DNA from: Syngnathus acus
Taxonomy: Eukaryota; Chordata; Actinopteri; Syngnathiformes; Syngnathidae
Reading direction: 5' to 3'
DNA: 64,000 nucleotides
NCBI RefSeq assembly: GCF_901709675.1
Contig: NC_051088.1
Coordinates: forward strand, 12,257,693 to 12,321,692
Shown here: positions 1 through 12,600 of the stretch, one piece after another
Layout: each line of letters starts with the position of its first letter
Numbering within the stretch: position 1 is the stretch's first letter
Notes under the pieces: model-generated
Database searches by the model: none
What the model saw: the letters and a program-made list of their open reading frames with translations, nothing else
What the model was told of the DNA's origin: nothing
Made by a program: the position numbers and the translations under genes

Positions 1-1851
1 GCAAATTAAATATCTAATGAGCATGTGAAATCCTTCAAATGAATGTCATCAATCTTGATGCACCCCCCCGATCCAACCAATTACAGGCTGTATCTTGCTT
101 AGAGGATCAGATGATAACATTTTGCACGAGTGATTCTACTCTTTTCTGCACTACAGTTACATTGCGTTCATGTGGATTTATCACCATTCATTCTTCAGTC
201 CTTTTAGTTTCTTATGTTGCAACCTTACGTTTTTCTCCCTGTTAAGCTAAACTCTCCACTCATTCGCCCGAGTTTTCTCCAGGTACTTCTGCTTCCACCC
301 ACATTACAAAAACAAGCATGCTAGGTCCAGGAAGACTAAATTGTCTTCTGCTGTGAATGTAATGGCTTGTGTGTCTGTATGGAAAATACACGCAGTTCAA
401 AAGGCAACACAACTGACACAGTATATGAGACACAAGGTTAAAGGAACACAAAGCATCGATCTGGATGAGGCAACAAAAGAATCTGATGCGAGTAATGTTC
501 CAGAGAGCAAAGTCACCTACATGTCTCCAGTGACGCTATTACAGTTTTCGAAGTTGCTTCGGTACATTTTTCACTCCAGAATTGAATTTCTCCAAACGAC
601 TTCATTGTGGCACATAAGAAAAGCCGTTTTTCATTTCTGCAAATGCTTTTCTTCGTCCATCGAAGGAAAAAGAAACTTTCATTCTGGTCAATATACATTT
701 AAAAACAACAACAACCAAAAAATCCCACAGGGGACCGACATTTATTTGATGTGCAGTGAGATGTCAATTAATTCCAATAGTCCACTTTCTGACTTTGATG
801 TCCACATGTAAATAAAATCTGCATAAGCTGGTTGGAGGCGACGCCTAATTGCAAACACAGGTTTCAAGATCTGCAAGGCCTTATATTGGAATAAATTATC
901 TCATAGCCTACATTATGCAAAAAAAGTACTTAGCCCACCTAAATCCTTCTAGCAGCCAACTTAGACTTAGTCAAAAGCCAAACCTTGCTTCATAAAGAGA
1001 TTTGGATGAGTAAAATTAATGAATTGTAATCAAATATTCATATTTATCATTAGTGATTAATTGAAATAAACTGAATTAAAATGAATTAAAATGACTTTTG
1101 TACCTCAAAATCTTTTTTTTTTTTGCTGTTCACCTGTTTCCAGCATTGATAATCCCCATTTGCAATCGGGAAGGAAGTGGATAAATATTGAAATGATCAT
1201 ATATCTCCAATCTAATTGGTGATGATGCAATTCTCCCTTTGTTACAAGCATTCAACCCGATTCCTTTACTTTATGGTAATATATATGTAGCCACCACATC
1301 ATTATCCAACTAAAAGGGAGAAGACAGTGAGAAAAAAAAAGGACTCAAGAACACGCATAGAGAAATTTCTCCTCCAAGTTATCCTGTCACACGCAAGAAA
1401 ATATCAGCTTTCATTTAATGAGCTGCCGCAAGACGACACACTTGGACGCCTTCTGAAACAAGTGTGACCGTGTGTGTCTATTGTCGGGTAAACGTCACAA
1501 GAAGCATTACACTTGAATCTTTTGACATCGTAGACACACTTCCAGACACACGCTCATGTCGTCTGCGGTAATATAAAGTGAGTAGATGGGATTCACAGGA
1601 GGACACCAACCATGTCTGCAGCATTTATTACAGTGCAATAGAGGGAGCACTTGGTCAACCAAGCATCGACACTATTGTCACCTCTCATTCTTTCATGAGT
1701 TCAAAAGCAATGTAATAAAGGTTGAAGCATTTCATTTATTTACATTATACATTATTATTATTATACACTGTACAGTATCTTATAATATTTGACTGTATGC
1801 TCCATGGGTAGCTTCCAAAAGTGAATTTTTCATTTTACTGTGACTTGACAA

Positions 1852-1958
1852 CCTGCTGATTGGCTGGCAATTAGTCCAAAATCCAGGTTATGGCTCCACT
1901 GTCATCCAAAATCATCTGGGATGGATGGCCTCGAGCTCACCTGTGACCCTGCTTAGGA
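1852..1958 (+). mobile_element. L2-like retroposon 3' fragment
   Basis: Contains CTGATTGGCTGGCAATTAGT and downstream CTGGGATGG..TGTGACCCTG, a degenerate form of the tail widely seen in fish L2-type LINEs and their SINEs. Old and truncated. Confidence 0.5.
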
Positions 1959-4900
1959 AATGTGGCAACACTCGACAAGGGCTGTCAAAGTTAGATCAAG
2001 GCTTTCATCAATTCTCACTGCAGGATGGAAATCTTTTTTTGGTGGAGCTTTTTTTTTTTTTATAACTTTTAACTGTCAGTTGTGTTCAGTTCGCCCTTTG
2101 GCTTTTTTGTCAGTGAAAAAGTCAGTTTTTTTTTTTTTTTAGGGAAATGTAACTGTCAAGTCCTGCCATCCATAGAATGTAAAAAATTAGACTAATGTTG
2201 TTCATGTTGTGTTGTTAATTATATTTGTGAGATGCTAGCTCGCACCTTCCCCTGATGTGGGATTATCAATTTTGAATGTGATAAAATATAATAAAGGTGA
2301 TAATAATACTTAGACCTGCTTTCAGCTGGCCTATAGTCGAGTCTACTTTCTGTCACCTGAGGGTTGGCGGCATGTGAAATAGAAAAGCCCCTCGCTCAGC
2401 TGGAATGCCCAGAAAGCTGCAACGCGGTGGTTGCAGAATTCCCAAACTTGCTAATATTCCCAAATGAAAAGCTGTGGATAATGAAAGAACTTGAAGCAGT
2501 AGTAAAGAAAACAAAAAAAATCCACTTACTTTACAGGAGGACCCTCATGAGAGTAACATGTTGTCTAGAAAACTAAGAACTATAATAAAGAAAGCCAAAG
2601 TATGGGGGGCGGGAACATAGCTGCAGTTTAAGACTCCATGTGGCACGACAGGGAAATAAAATGATGGCATATCAAAATATAAGTGAGGGAAGACATTTTG
2701 AGAGAAGACGAGCTGCTCCCTGATCAGCGCTGTGAGACTTGACGGCTAACCACGGGGAAAAGATCCCTCCACTGTGACAACGAAGATCAGAGGAACGGAT
2801 GACTTTGACTTGCCAGACATTTTAATTCATTTTTCTCTTGCTTTAAAAAGAAGGATTTTTTTGGAATATGTGGCTCTTGTCACTAGCTAGCATCTTAATG
2901 TTTTCTGAGTTGTGATAACTAGCCTAGGTTGTGTTCATTTTGGAATCCTTAAAAAATGTTCTGTGAGGACTTGATCAGTAGGATGAATTTGTTAAGTTAT
3001 GGTCATGGGGATCTACCAGAAGCACACATCTCTATGCCGTTATCTCCTGCTGCAATATCAAACAATTCCCAGGCATCTTTTAATACACCGTCTCGGGTGG
3101 ATAGGTACGTACGTACGTGACGGGAAATAGAAGAGATTGCATTTGAAGTTACAAATGGCCTGGGGTAATATTACCTTTGTGGATGTGATCACAAAAGTAG
3201 TTTCACACGTGAAAAAATATTGAAGGTTGAAAACAGCAACTATCTTAACTGAGAGATGTAATGAGTAGTCACGCCTCCACTTGTAATGCTGACAGGACCC
3301 AAAACACTCTGAAATGATCTAAAATGATCTGTGTTCACTCCCACAACTGCGCAAAATGCCTCTTTTTTTTTTTATTGCGGCAAGACCCTTGCACTGGGCA
3401 TGAAAATAGAACCCACACAAAATGACAGTTTTGCGTCCAGTAGCTACACAAAGTCCAGGTACTATCTACAATGTATTAAATAATAGGATGGTGTGTACAG
3501 GGCATTTATAATAAAATTATGTATTTCACAGTTCACAGCTGTGATAGGCTCACTTACTCACAGAAAATGAATAGATTTGTTTTAATAGAAAAACTACCCA
3601 GCAGAAATAGGAACCAGTAACACATAGAGCTTCTTTGTTCTTTGCAATATATTTCTACAGCAAACTTTTGTGAATATTTTTGCATATTCCCTCTTAATAC
3701 ATCAAGGAAAAGCTCCAAAATATATATATATTTTTTTACAATAAATCTAAGCCACTTCTCAGTTCTTTGTTATTCTGTGCAACTCCATTTGATCCCAGGG
3801 TGCATTCTTCACATAATCTATCTAAAGATATACACCGATATTTGCATACTGTAACACAAAGCTTCAGCAGTAGACAATCTTATATAACTCTGTTGGCCTA
3901 AAACTGAAGGGGGGGGGGGGGGGGGCTGAGGACAGCATTTGAGACAGTGAGATACAGCATTGCATGACTTCCTCCTCTCCAGTATCAAATGCCAGGCAAA
4001 AACGAGAGGACTAAAGGGTGATCTTTTTAGGGCACTCAGATAAAGTCTGATGTAAAAGGGAACACTTTCATTACTTCCTCCAGAGTTACCTTTTAGTTTA
4101 AATCATATGCATGACTAAGATTTATTGCTACACATTGTGTGTTCATGTGGGTAATGTCCCTCATGTATTGCTCTACATCTTGTTAGTGGGATTTTTAAAT
4201 TCTATCTTATGCAAGCATTTATTCTTAAATGTTTGCAACCATATTAGGGCATTTTTGATCTTTAAAAATGTGTACGCCTTCTTCTTTGCTCTGTCGTAAT
4301 AATATCTGATTGATGATCCAGGACTGAAAGGACAATGTACAGCCTGCTCTTTTGTACGACCTGTCAGCTAATAATGTATCACGTGTGGGTTTGCTTTGAC
4401 TGTCCCATTGTAATATGGAAGTCACTGTTATCTGTCGTAAATTCAAACCGGATGCGACGGAATCCTTTCAGTGGGAAGAAAATAATGAGATGCATCATTC
4501 AGCAGATGGCAACATTATCATACGGTTACACATAATGCATCACATCACATGTTGTTTGGCGCATTGTGGTAGGACGTTTTACAAAGAACACTAAAGAGCA
4601 GCAATTTACCGGTGGAGCCATTTCTCAAAGTGTCATTTTCTCCCACAAAGGCATGTTGATGTCACTGCGCCTCCTTCCTCGCATGAGTAGTGTTGGCAAT
4701 AAACACGGGGAGCTAATCATCAGCCACCCCCTCAACTACTAAAGATGTTTTTAAATTCTATTTCATCATGAGTGCATAATCATGATCCACGAGTGCGCTC
4801 GGGGTTTGGCCACATGCAGGTAGTTGTTAAAATTTCAATTCCTTCCTGTCTCACCATACACACAAGAAAGACAAACAACGCTATGAAGATAAGGAATATG

Positions 4901-5020
4901 TACTGTTCACAATAAGTTAGAAGAGGATCTGATGGAATTGAAAAACATGTTGGTCTTTAGATAACGTTTACAGTGATGTTGAATTTACCTGCAGTTCTTG
5001 CACATATTGACCTTCTAGAC

Positions 5021-5334
5021 CAGGGGTGTCAAACTCATTTTTTTCGTGGGCCGCATTGTAGTCGTAGCTTCTTTCGGAGGGCCATTATGACTGTCAACCC
5101 AAATAAATGTATGAGCACCTCATATTATATACAGTCAAAGCTAAAAAACAAACTGACAAATAACTCGTTTTCAATTCAGACGAGTAAAAACTGGTCAAAT
5201 ATTAAAAAAAAGTGAAGACAATTTGCAATTCTAGTGTTGACACACAAATTTGATGCACAATTTGTCTTCGCGGGCCACATAAAATGATGTGGCGGGCCGT
5301 ATCTGCCCCCCAGGCCTTGAGTTTGACACCTGTG
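5021..5334 (-). mobile_element. hAT-like MITE, complete copy
   Basis: Inverted ends CAGGGGTGTCAAACTCA and TGAGTTTGACACCTGTG bound a 314-bp element with no coding capacity. Flanks TTCTAGAC and TTCTCGCC could be a decayed 8-bp target duplication, as hAT elements make. A second copy in the opposite orientation lies at 22042. Confidence 0.75.
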
Positions 5335-7057
5335 TTCTCGCCCACCAGAAATGATCATAATTATATCAGACCTAAAATCTACATTCTGTGCAGGCAATTC
5401 AAACAAACAATTCTTTGAAGTTGCCTTTAACAGCATTTTGCCGGACGCGTTGACCCGGGATGACTACGATGAGCCTGAACATAATACATTTGCTCATGTT
5501 GGCAGCCACCATGTGCTTTAAAAGTACAGTACAGTGAATGCCTGGAACGTGTAGTACACATTGTGTACCCTGCACATACGTAGCTTGTGGTCACATTCCA
5601 TCAGGATTGGCGCGTGATTTTCCAAATAGATTCACATGAGCATGACAAGATGGTTGAATGACATGGACTGTAAATGGAAAAAAAAAAAAATCAATATTTC
5701 ATTTCCAGTAGTTTTTCCAAAGTGTTGATTTTTTTTCAAGTCATGTCATAAAAGCTGATGTGATGATAAACAGTACTACAAGTACATATACGTAAGTGCT
5801 TTATATTGTGCGTACTATTGGACATTTTCTGCAACCCCCGACACGCGTGCAGTATACACAGTAATTATGATATAATGACGACGCGTCAAAAGCAATAAAA
5901 CACATTTATCCTGGTGCCAAATTGATCAGTTTTTAGTGCTAATGTGGTGTTTAAATAGTAAATCTGTGACAGAAAACATTGGTTATGCAGCGTACTGGGC
6001 TTTCTTTCTCTCTTCATAACTCACTCTCATCAGTCCACAGTGACTTTAGGCTCCCACTGCAGAGTCTACGGGCTTGTTATTTAGGCAGCTTGATAAAAAC
6101 CTTAACCATGCCTTCGCCTCCTGGTGGTTTGCTAACTACTGGTTGAGTAAGAGTTTAATTAGATGTGCAGCAGCCTGCATTTTAAATGTAATTATCAGCA
6201 AAGGTTAATTTGTTTGTCAGAGCTGAAATCATGATCCCGATTGAGATTCGATTTACTGTGTAGCAGTAAAAAATTTATATTGACATAATCAACTATTATG
6301 AGCGTTTTAACACTGACCACTACCAAAATACTCTTAGAGAGAAATTTTCATCCAGGAAATTCTGCACATTAATACTGTTTCTGATTCTCCTCTTTGAGGA
6401 TCAGTTTCTCCTGATCCAGTTTAATCAGTGTGATATACTGTACTTGCCTCCACTAATCCTAAAAAGGTGGGATGATGTTTCAGCTGATTCCAGCAGGGAT
6501 TCACTGAGCTCTGTGACCGCCTCTTTACGTCTCTAAAGTCAGCTAATTTTGGCGCTCTGACACATATGCATAAGCAGCGTAACAAATAGGTGGCTGACAT
6601 ATCGTAGGATGTTGTGTTTGTGTGCCGTGCCCACTAAACTGGACCACACAGAGACCACGCATGTATGCCTTCTTGAGCTTTACAGTATTTCCTCAGTAAA
6701 ATACTGTGACTCTAATTCCAGAATTGTCTATGGAAAAAATAAAAATATAGATCTTTACAAATATTTTGGCAAAAATCCAGATGCAATATTTTGAAAGTTT
6801 TTTTTTTTTCAATAGACCATATGTAAGATCTAATTAGATGTTTGAGTGCAAGCATCCCGTTTCTGTATTTCTTGTTTATGTGGTATGTTATTGTTCTCAA
6901 CACCAAAGCACAGCCTTCCTCTGTGAGTCAATCAGTCAATATGCTGCTTACTTTCACTGGCAGTAGCTTAAAAGATGTGCCTTCCAAAGGAATAAAAAGT
7001 ATCTTAATAGCTTGCTTGGAACGACAATGACATCAAAAGAGGAAGAGTTATTGTCAT

Positions 7058-7228
7058 CATTATTATTATTATTATTATCCATCCATCCATCCATCCATCC
7101 ATCCATCCATCCATCCATCCATCCATCCATCCATCCATCCATCCATCCATCCATCCATCCATCCATCCATCCATCCATCCATCCATCCATCCATCCATCC
7201 ATCCATTTTCTATACCACTTGTCCCCAC

Positions 7229-7294
<66 letters not shown>
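7058..7294 (-). repeat. TTA / ATCC / TTA microsatellite block on an L2-like tail
   Basis: A short TTA run is followed by about 32 copies of ATCC (7077-7206), then CATTTTCTATACCACTTGTC and a long TTA run (7228-7294). The unique piece, read on the minus strand, is the usual end of fish L2-type retroposons (AAGTGGTATAGAAAATGG) whose tail is an expanding ATGG repeat. Confidence 0.85.
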
Positions 7295-8899
7295 GCTTCT
7301 CAAACTGCTAAGTGGCTAACATTTGCTCAGAATGTCTGGTCATGTATATTTTACTACAAATAAATTTCCCGTTTTATTTCCTCTTCATTGTCCATTTATT
7401 TGTTTTTTGGCTTTCGTTTTGCCCTTCATTTCTCTTCAGTAAGACTTGCATCTTCTTTTTATTTTAACTTGCACTTCCTGGTTGACGCCAATGGCCAGTG
7501 GTTAAAGCAGCCACGGTCTTATCCTGGATCGTATACCGATTAGCTTGTTTGCTAGTGGGAATTATGCGTTTATTAGAAAAAGGATCATCTCCACTGACCA
7601 CACTGCACACAGCCATGCATGGCACATTTGATCTGAGGTAACCGCTTGCTGTGCCACAAATGTCATAAGGGTGTGTGAGAAACGGGTCCTGCTGGTATTG
7701 TGACTCAGCGGACATGTAATGTCCCCAAAGTTCATTCAAGCAGGATGTGGCATCGCACGGCAACATACAGAGAAGACACTGTCATATAAATGAAGTGTGA
7801 CTTTTGGTGCTAGCTAGCGCAGGTTTTGCTGCATCTCCCTTGGTGCAGGGGCATTTGAAAATCTGTGTTTCTGCCTCATGAAACATACATGAGGTGAGAC
7901 AATTCACAAGGTGTATTATTCATGCATTAGTTGAAAGTTGCTGAATATATTGTAAATTGTGTTTGCTGGTGATGTAGCAGAACTTTAAATAGCTTTCTTT
8001 GCAACCCGCCAACTCTACAAAGATAATTGACTGCCTTCATAAATGAGCTCGCAATGCTCAGTCGCTCTGCATTTAATAACGAAAGCCCGGGTCAGAGGTT
8101 TGGAATGATAATCGTTTCAGGTTAAAGGCATCACTGACCGCTAATGCAGGCATTAGTTCAATGATGCATTCATACGGCCCACCTTTCATCATCGCTCTTG
8201 GAAAGAGGCATGATGTGATTCTATGTGTTTATTCAGGCGCATTTTGAAAAATTCAAAAAGTATTATCACACCGCAGACCATATCGGAGTTATAATTGCCA
8301 TCGTAATTGCCTCATCCTATTAGAGCACAAGTGGCAAGGCATATTATTGTCCTTTTGTATCCAACAAATTGACGGACAACCCATTTTAGACACATGCAGT
8401 TCTTCACAGGACATGAAAAATGCATTTCCATGAAACAGCACTTCTGAATCAAAAGCTCTGATTCTCAAAAGAGATTGGGAGTGAAGTGGAGCTTCCGGTT
8501 GAGGAGTTCAAGTATCTCAGGTTTTCTTGTCCACACAAGAAATATTTTTATTTTAACACAATATTTTCCTCGATATGTTTCGAGACAGTCTTTGAAAAAT
8601 ACTAGACAAGCAGAGAATATCCTACTCAGGCTTTATGGGGACGGTTGTATTATTTATTATCTTGAAAGAGTTAACAACAGTGGCTGCTTTGATTCTTTTT
8701 GGCATGCGTAAACGTTCATCCTCGTCTGAGAAATGGAGGAGTGAGCAGAATTCGTGACAAAGGAGGCTGCAATATCTTCATGTGGACAGATAACTTTAAA
8801 ATATATATATTTTTTGCACACTTTTTTTCTGCATAGTCCTGGCTGAAACTTTGTACGCATCTTCAAGCTTTTGTGACACGATGAGCTGCTTCCAGAAGC

Positions 8900-9644
8900 A
8901 GAGTCCACAACCTCCCCCCTCCACTCTCCTATTTTGCGTCTCCCTTTGGCCGACTGCTGGGACCAACCCATCCACGCTTGGCTGCTCCTATCCCTCAGCA
9001 TCTCTCCATGCTGAATAAAACATGTGTGCCACACACTGCTGCTCTCCCCTACTTGCAAATCGCGGCCACCTTGGCTCCCTTTGCGCCTCTCGCATCCTTC
9101 TCCTCCCTTTCATCTCAACAGATGCATTTCGGTCCATTTCCTCCCCTGCTTACTCCTGCTCCTCCTTCCTCACTTTTCCCTCCCTCCCTCCCTTGTCCAT
9201 CTAATAGCGCTCGCTCTCCCAGGTGATCGCCGTTGAACCGAGCGCATTCCCCTTGGCTACAAGAGCTGTGAGTGGTTGACTGTATTCAGCGGGCGCCGAA
9301 AGCTCTTCGGGCAAACCCTCCCCACGTACATGCACTCACACACCATCCACTCTGTACTGTAGAGGAAGAAGAAGTGTGAGACCACATTATTATCTTGGCT
9401 GTAGCTCATAGAGAAAAGGAGGATGGGCTTACATCCACCCAGACAGCATGCAAGAAGACTCTGAGAGAAAGATAGCGTAGAAAGACGTGAGGGCAAGTGA
9501 GTTCTCCCCAAAACATCTTCCAATCACACCCTGGATAATAACACCCAGTGCCAGCAGCCCTCCACATGGTAGGTAGGGTGAAGCCAGCTCCACCAGCCCT
9601 GTTTCGCATCACATGGAGCTCCGTCTCACTGGGGGAATGCAACA
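8900..9644 (+). promoter_or_regulatory. Candidate plch2 promoter and 5' leader
   Basis: This stretch is richer in C, G and CpG than its surroundings, with a long pyrimidine-rich run at about 9040-9205, and it leads into ATG 9645. I see no convincing TATA box, and the transcription start cannot be placed. The call rests on base composition and on its position before the PLCH1-like first exon. Confidence 0.35.
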
Positions 9645-9687
9645 ATGGACGGTTCTGGCAACGTTCGCAGCCTCAGCCGTGAGCAAG
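9645..9687 (+). CDS. plch2: plch2 alternative first coding exon (PLCH1-like N-terminus)
   Basis: A short open stretch, [14 protein letters not shown], ends at a strong donor (CAAG|GTAAGA) in phase 1, the phase needed by the PH-domain exon at 24365. The join reads RSLSREQ-VEKCM, which resembles the mammalian PLCH1 start (NLSPEK-VERCM). An in-frame TGA lies upstream at 9579-9581, so ATG 9645 is the first available start. The donor, phase and homology support a real upstream promoter and isoform, with a first intron of about 14.7 kb. The exon is only 43 nt long, so transcript data would be needed to be certain. Confidence 0.7.
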
Positions 9688-12600
9688 GTAAGACAAGCAA
9701 GCAGCTCGCAATTGGCACTTGCCTTGCATGAAGTGGGCCAGCTTCTTGTGCTCGTCCAACTTGGGAGTGATGGGAAAGTACAATCGACTTTAACTTGTTC
9801 CTTTATGTTCACTTGGGAATTTGGCTTCTGTCGTGTGCTAAATCGGCTCACGGCAACACTTGGTGAGCTCGGGGTGGTCATATTCTGTTGAGATTACTCA
9901 CACTGTTTGGTACTTAATGGCTCTTTTGAGGGCAATTTGTTTGCCTTTGTTGACTCAAGTTGATACTGAGATGAGGCCAAGCCCAGCAGCATTTTAGGAG
10001 CCACCTGGGGGTGGAGTCAGAGTGCTAATAAAAAGCCTTTTTGCAGAGTCCCTTTTTGACTCTGTCAATTGCAGCGGGTGAAGAAGACCTTCAAACACAT
10101 CGGGAATGTAGTAAAAATGAGTCAAAATCAAGTCATCCATTCTTGACAACTCCCCCGTTAGGATTTAGCACAGCTGCCACCCCCCACATCCTTCCTCTGT
10201 GCTTTCCAGCGTTCCCACAAGCCCCAGTAACCATAGAGCAAGTCATTAGTGTTGGATCACCGTGGCTCTCAGGAGCAGAGCAGCTTCAGAGAGCAAGCGG
10301 GGCTCCATTATCACACTTTCACAAATCTATACAATGAAAGTCTAATGCCTACACTACTGTTCCTTGGAGGTGTGCAGGATTACAGCCGTTTCAGTGATCC
10401 CTCCCAGATGAAGTTAATCCACCCAGTTCACCCGGTTCATGCTGAGGGTTGTGCATAATGTCGACAGCACATCAGGCTAAGTTGTGAAAAATGGTGTTCT
10501 TATTTTAAAGCATTGTGATTTGGATCAAACTGAGAAGTAGAATGTCAGCTTTATTTATTTATTTGATTTTTGTACTATAAATAGAATGGAGCGCTTGTCA
10601 TTCATTTTCATTGGCATGTATTTAATTCCAATGCAATTTACAGCATTTGTTCCTTTTATGATGCTCAAAGCCAGTCACTTTCAAGATCCTGATCTTCTGT
10701 AATGTTATCGATACAAGGGTTGAAAGTTGGTACTGGATTGATTTTTAGATTAGATCTTTTGTCGCCAAACTGTTTTGTTTTTTTGTACCAAGGGACAATT
10801 TAATGTAAAGCACCATTTGTATTAGGCGGCAAAGAAACAACTAAACACTAATTGGGTCAGTAAATATATATAATTTATCACTATACTGAATGTAGTGGTG
10901 GTAATTAGTATCGAAACCCTGCACTTGTTTCTTTCATTTGTCATCTACACACACATACATGAAATTTAACCTCTGCTTTTGACCCATTGCAGTAGTGGGC
11001 ACAACAAACACACACTGAAGCAAGGGGCTATTATTATGCACCAGGGGAGCACTTCAACTAAACACAAGGTATTGATCTCATACTCAAAGACACCACAGCC
11101 ATGTGCCTGGGGATGTTGGAGGTGGACGGTTTCGAACCGGCGTCCCCACGGCGGCAGGCAATCATCTCAACCACATAGCCACAGCGGTCTGATCATTAGA
11201 CATCTTGCTAGCTTCTTGGCATACTTTTTTTTTGTTACCATATCATGACCGTGACCAGTGGTTTAACGCGTACAGAAGCGGAGGCGGATGCACTTCTTTT
11301 TCAAAATAAAACCTCTATCAGACCACAGTGAGTGATACAATATTTTTGGTTCAGTCTCTAGGCTGTTTGTGTCCCATGAACCGGATTTACCGGGGGGATT
11401 TTTCGTGATTTAAAAAAAAAAGATTATTATATTATATGTTGATAGACAACATGCTGGTTTTTCCTTGGCTGTGGAAACAGCCAGAATTTAACAGCCTGCA
11501 AAACACTCGGGGTTGCATTATGGCTATGAAATGAATATGTTGAGGCTCAGAGGGTTTCCTGTAGATCTCCGGGTTGTTTTGTGCACACTGCTCCCAGCTG
11601 TGATACTGTGTAGCTGCAGACCGATTTGTCACAGTTCAGAGCATAGACATGCACACAAAAACATCTCGGAGGCACGAATAAAGCGGAACACTGAATTTAC
11701 AAGCAACCAGGTTGGAAACCAAGGTGGCACAGGCTTGTAGGCTTGCGAGCAACAGAGGTAAATCCGAAGAGGACATGACTTCCACAGTATGGGTTGGTGA
11801 CAAAACAAACAACATGTGATTTTGGCTCAAGTTTTGTAACTGAGTAGAAGAGTATTTATGAGGTCAGGATGTTTTCAGCTTGTCAGAGACCACGCAATGT
11901 GAAATCATGGATTTGTTTCTAGGTTAGACACGTTTCCTCAATTTAAAAGTTTAATTTTGACTTTGAAATGTTTTTTGGAAAAATAAATCCGCGATGTAGT
12001 GAAGCCGCGATAAACGAAATGCGAAGTAGCGAGGGATCACTGTATACGCAATACCTTGGGAATGATCTTGCCGTGAATGCCACTCTTTGGAGGAACACGA
12101 CTCATAACCTGACCAATATCATGGGCAAAACATCTGGATTTTTCCTTTACCGGGAGTTTAACATATTTTTGCTGTAATTTTAAAGGATTTCTCTGACATC
12201 TCAAAAACATCCTTTATTTTAGAAAGGAAGAATAATAGGGGGTTGATGTACTATAATTGAGAATGTCACATCGACCCGTATCATAGTAAATGGACCCGTG
12301 TCATTACACCATAGAATGCTGGTAGCATTAACCTCACACGTCTGATTTTATGAGAAATCCCTCCATGGGCCATTGAACAACTCGCCCGGAGAATTATTGA
12401 TCATCTATAGGGTCCGTCTGTGCAATTTGCCACCTGCCTTCCATATTAGCAGGTTGCTGATGCCATAGTATGATGCAAATTGCAACAGGAGCACGGTGTC
12501 ATGAAGACCACGGAGAAGACATCAACACACTAATGATGGACAAAGTGGAATATGGCTGCTGTTAAAGGAATGGTTTCATAGCATTCTTCAGTCACAGTTT

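Larger units (their letters stand above)
1..8899. other. Upstream intergenic region, no gene recognised
   Basis: Short chance-like reading frames only; none matched a protein family I know and none had supporting splice sites. The region holds an L2-like fragment, an hAT-like MITE, the TTA/ATCC microsatellite block and a G tract at about 3909-3925. A few stretches (about 6100-6240 and 8030-8230) look complex and AT-rich like conserved non-coding DNA, but that cannot be tested here. Confidence 0.5.

Noticed and set aside
341-811. 156-codon plus-strand frame
   Set aside because: No recognisable domain, no splice context, and composition like the surrounding non-coding DNA.
6954-7311. Long frames of repeated MDGW or IHPS residues on both strands
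   Set aside because: They are translations of the ATCC and TTA microsatellites.
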